A stretch of DNA of 64,000 bases from Zonotrichia leucophrys gambelii. Taxonomy: Eukaryota > Chordata > Aves > Passeriformes > Passerellidae. Below the pieces are notes generated by a model. The model did not search any database and was not told where the DNA came from. It was given only the letters and a program-made list of their open reading frames with translations. Positions 62,101 through 64,000 of this stretch are shown here, piece by piece (position 1 is the first letter of the stretch; every line of letters begins with the position of its first letter). The position numbers were made by a program, and so were the translations under genes. Where the stretch lies: NCBI RefSeq assembly GCF_028769735.1, contig NC_088177.1, forward strand, positions 10,728,599-10,792,598, in the 5' to 3' direction.

Positions 62101-64000
62101 CTTGGCTAATTAAAATATTAAACTTGAGTAACAGTGAGCAGTGGAGACCAAAATGGACATGAATTATCAAATAATATCTCAAATGCTTGTTATTTCAAAA
62201 AAAATGGAATAGAAATAGAGCATTGTATGAGTGTGACTTTTTACAGAGCTCTGTGTGTGCTGAACTTTGTTGCCAAGAACAGTGCCACTGATGTAAATGG
62301 GCCTTTCTCCTGCTAAGGACACACAGAATTCTTCCCAAATCCTCATTGGACACATTCCTCAGGGCATTACTACTGAAAGCTGCCTTTTAAATGACAGTCT
62401 CTCCACAATGTTTTCAAAATTGAAATATCCAGTTATAAAACCTGACATTTGAAAAATCAGAAAGCACATGAGATAGTTACTAAATCAATAAGTTTCAAAT
62501 GTGTGAAAATGAAAGGAGAATGAAAAATGAGGTGTTTTTCTCCCCTTCTATTTAATTATTTAAGTGTATAAATATTTGGTATCTCATCTGTCTGAAAAAA
62601 GAGCTGAAGTTCAAGCTTGGCTCAAATGGTGTCGGGACAAAGGTGAGCAGTCCCAAGAAATGGCTCCTAAGGCAGTGGGAGATGCAGAGGAGTGGCAGGA
62701 ATTAACCCGGGCAGGGACCTTGGACTCAGGGGAGGTCAGGGGCTCTTCTGCACCTCTCCCATTCATCACTGGACACACTTAGCAATTCATGAGTGGAGAT
62801 GCTTTCCCTGATGTGTCAGCGAGGAATTGTTCTGGTGAAAAGCCAGACCACGCTTGTCTTTCTATGAAACTGGCACCAGGAGGAATAAATTCTGCAGCTT
62901 ATCTTGGCACCAGAGCCATCAGCTTCTCTGGCAAGAAATCCCCACCAGAGAACTGCAGCCTGGGTCTCCACATCTGATCTCCTGCCTGTCTGGCACAGCA
63001 CAAGCGTGGTTGCTGCCCAAATCCAACACCAAAGCTGTAATTCTCCCTCAGTATTTGGAAAGAGCCACAAGTGCAATTCATCTTCCTCTGTTCTCACTTT
63101 CCTATAGGCAATGTAGCCCTTAGGTTTAAAATTAGAGTCAATGTGATGAAGATTTTTTTTAAACCACTGGATGGATCTTACTTTGTTATCCAGGAAAAAG
63201 AAAAAAAAAAGAGGAAAAGTAACACCCTGCATTTCCAAAGTCTGCAGGCTTTAGTATCTTAGTAATTAAAGATTTATGTTCCATCCTGCCCCAAATCCAG
63301 AGCTCATTGTCCATTCAGCTTACACTGCTCTGACTTACAGTTCTCTGTATCCATTATCTTTAATAATAAAGAGCTGACTCCACTTAATGATGGGAGAGCA
63401 AGATGTGATTAGCAATAGGAATCTGATTTATGAGCAAACAAACCCGAGTGTGGTTTTCATGTTTCATTAAAAGTATCTTAAATGTACTCCTTAATGCTAA
63501 TTGAGCTCACAGAGATGAGAAAATACTCTATTCCCAATTAATGGGACAAAATAATTCATCTTCTTTCTGGAGGGAACATTTAATATCATTCAGCATTTAG
63601 AGGGAGGTGGCATCTTGACAGGGGTTTTACCACCTCAAGTGACGTTTCACTGTGAGCATTTATCCTAAACCTGCAAGATTTCCCACTGGACATGAAAAAA
63701 ATTAAATACACCATAAATACACCACAAAATGCCATATACAGCATTTTCTTTTCACAAAAGTCTTTCCTATCTTAGCTAAATTACCCGAAGCTGAAAAACA
63801 ATATTGGTGAGCAAATATAGAGGCTTTTTCCTTATGTTTGTCAAAGGAAAACTCCTTGATGACTCTGTTAATTTGCTACAAGCAGGAGATTACTGAGATA
63901 TTTGCAAGATAAAGTTCCTTGCAGGATTTATTGAAAACAAAACAAAGCAGAAATCTATTTTTCCATTAAGCATTTCACTTTTGTTTGTATTGCAATATTT

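Larger units (their letters stand above)
33904..64000 (-). other. SPAG16 intron upstream of the 66-bp exon, running out of the window
   Basis: I searched the minus strand for the preceding WD40 exon, which should end just before the GLRVYTF peptide, and found none. This 30-kb stretch is therefore probably a single intron, but a missed exon is possible. Stretches between the listed repeats (35958-38954, 39700-44029, 46651-51352, 51470-54561 and 59166-64000) show no supported gene. GC-richer patches with many overlapping open frames at 45330-45860 and 48480-49370 have no recognisable domains. A 17-base A run at 34778-34794 and T-rich runs at 61729-61756 are simple low-complexity features. Confidence 0.65.

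Noticed and set aside
62816..63238. 140-codon minus-strand open frame
   Set aside because: Starts across an A-rich run and shows no known domain; overlapping frames on the other strand are equally open.
1..64000. CRISPR arrays, operons, prokaryotic insertion sequences
   Set aside because: Composition, CR1 and LTR content and split exons show avian nuclear DNA. The tandem repeats lack the repeat-spacer structure of CRISPR.

Overview
This window is vertebrate genomic DNA, almost certainly from a bird and probably a passerine. The evidence is its many chicken-repeat-1 (CR1) LINE tails ending in ATTCTGTG-type octamers, a tRNA-Ile-like SINE carrying a CR1 tail, and several short solo LTRs of endogenous retroviruses with clean target-site duplications. 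There are no bacterial-type genes or operons. Nearly all long open reading frames are products of tandem repeats, old transposons or chance.

Only one gene can be supported: two exons of SPAG16 (sperm-associated antigen 16, the PF20-like WD40 protein of the axonemal central apparatus), on the minus strand. A 66-bp exon (33838-33903) and a 127-bp exon (15839-15965) are separated by a 17.9-kb intron. Both have correct splice sites and a shared reading frame, and they join into one WD40 repeat running from a GH dipeptide to a WD dipeptide, followed by the start of the next blade. No upstream exon was recognised between 33904 and 64000, and no terminal exon between 1 and 15838. The rest of the window is therefore read as intron of this gene, or as its 3' flank at the low-coordinate end.

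Layout: 1-15838 is mostly unique AT-rich sequence, with a young CR1 tail (1613-2053), an old CR1 (about 4690-5700) and a 59/46-bp minisatellite (5846-6192). The intron 15966-33837 holds CR1 pieces, a SINE, a class I solo LTR (22445-22907), an LTR-like remnant followed by two minisatellites (24041-26045), a 330-bp pentanucleotide tract (28990-29320), a strong 33-bp-arm hairpin (31657-31735) and an ERVL-type solo LTR (32196-32921). The region 33904-64000 holds more CR1, two ERVK-type solo LTRs of one family (46020-46386 and 57735-58112), a nested pair of LTRs in opposite orientations (54620-55410), (GGGAA)n and TA/TAGA microsatellites, and an AT-rich stretch that keeps CpG and homeodomain-type motifs (44030-44290), a candidate conserved enhancer.

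Most mobile elements lie antisense to SPAG16, which fits selection against sense-strand splice and polyadenylation signals in introns. I found no convincing new biological system. The points most worth a second look are the 31657-31735 hairpin, the duplicated decoy splice acceptor at the 127-bp exon, the candidate conserved element, and the minisatellite block beside an LTR remnant.
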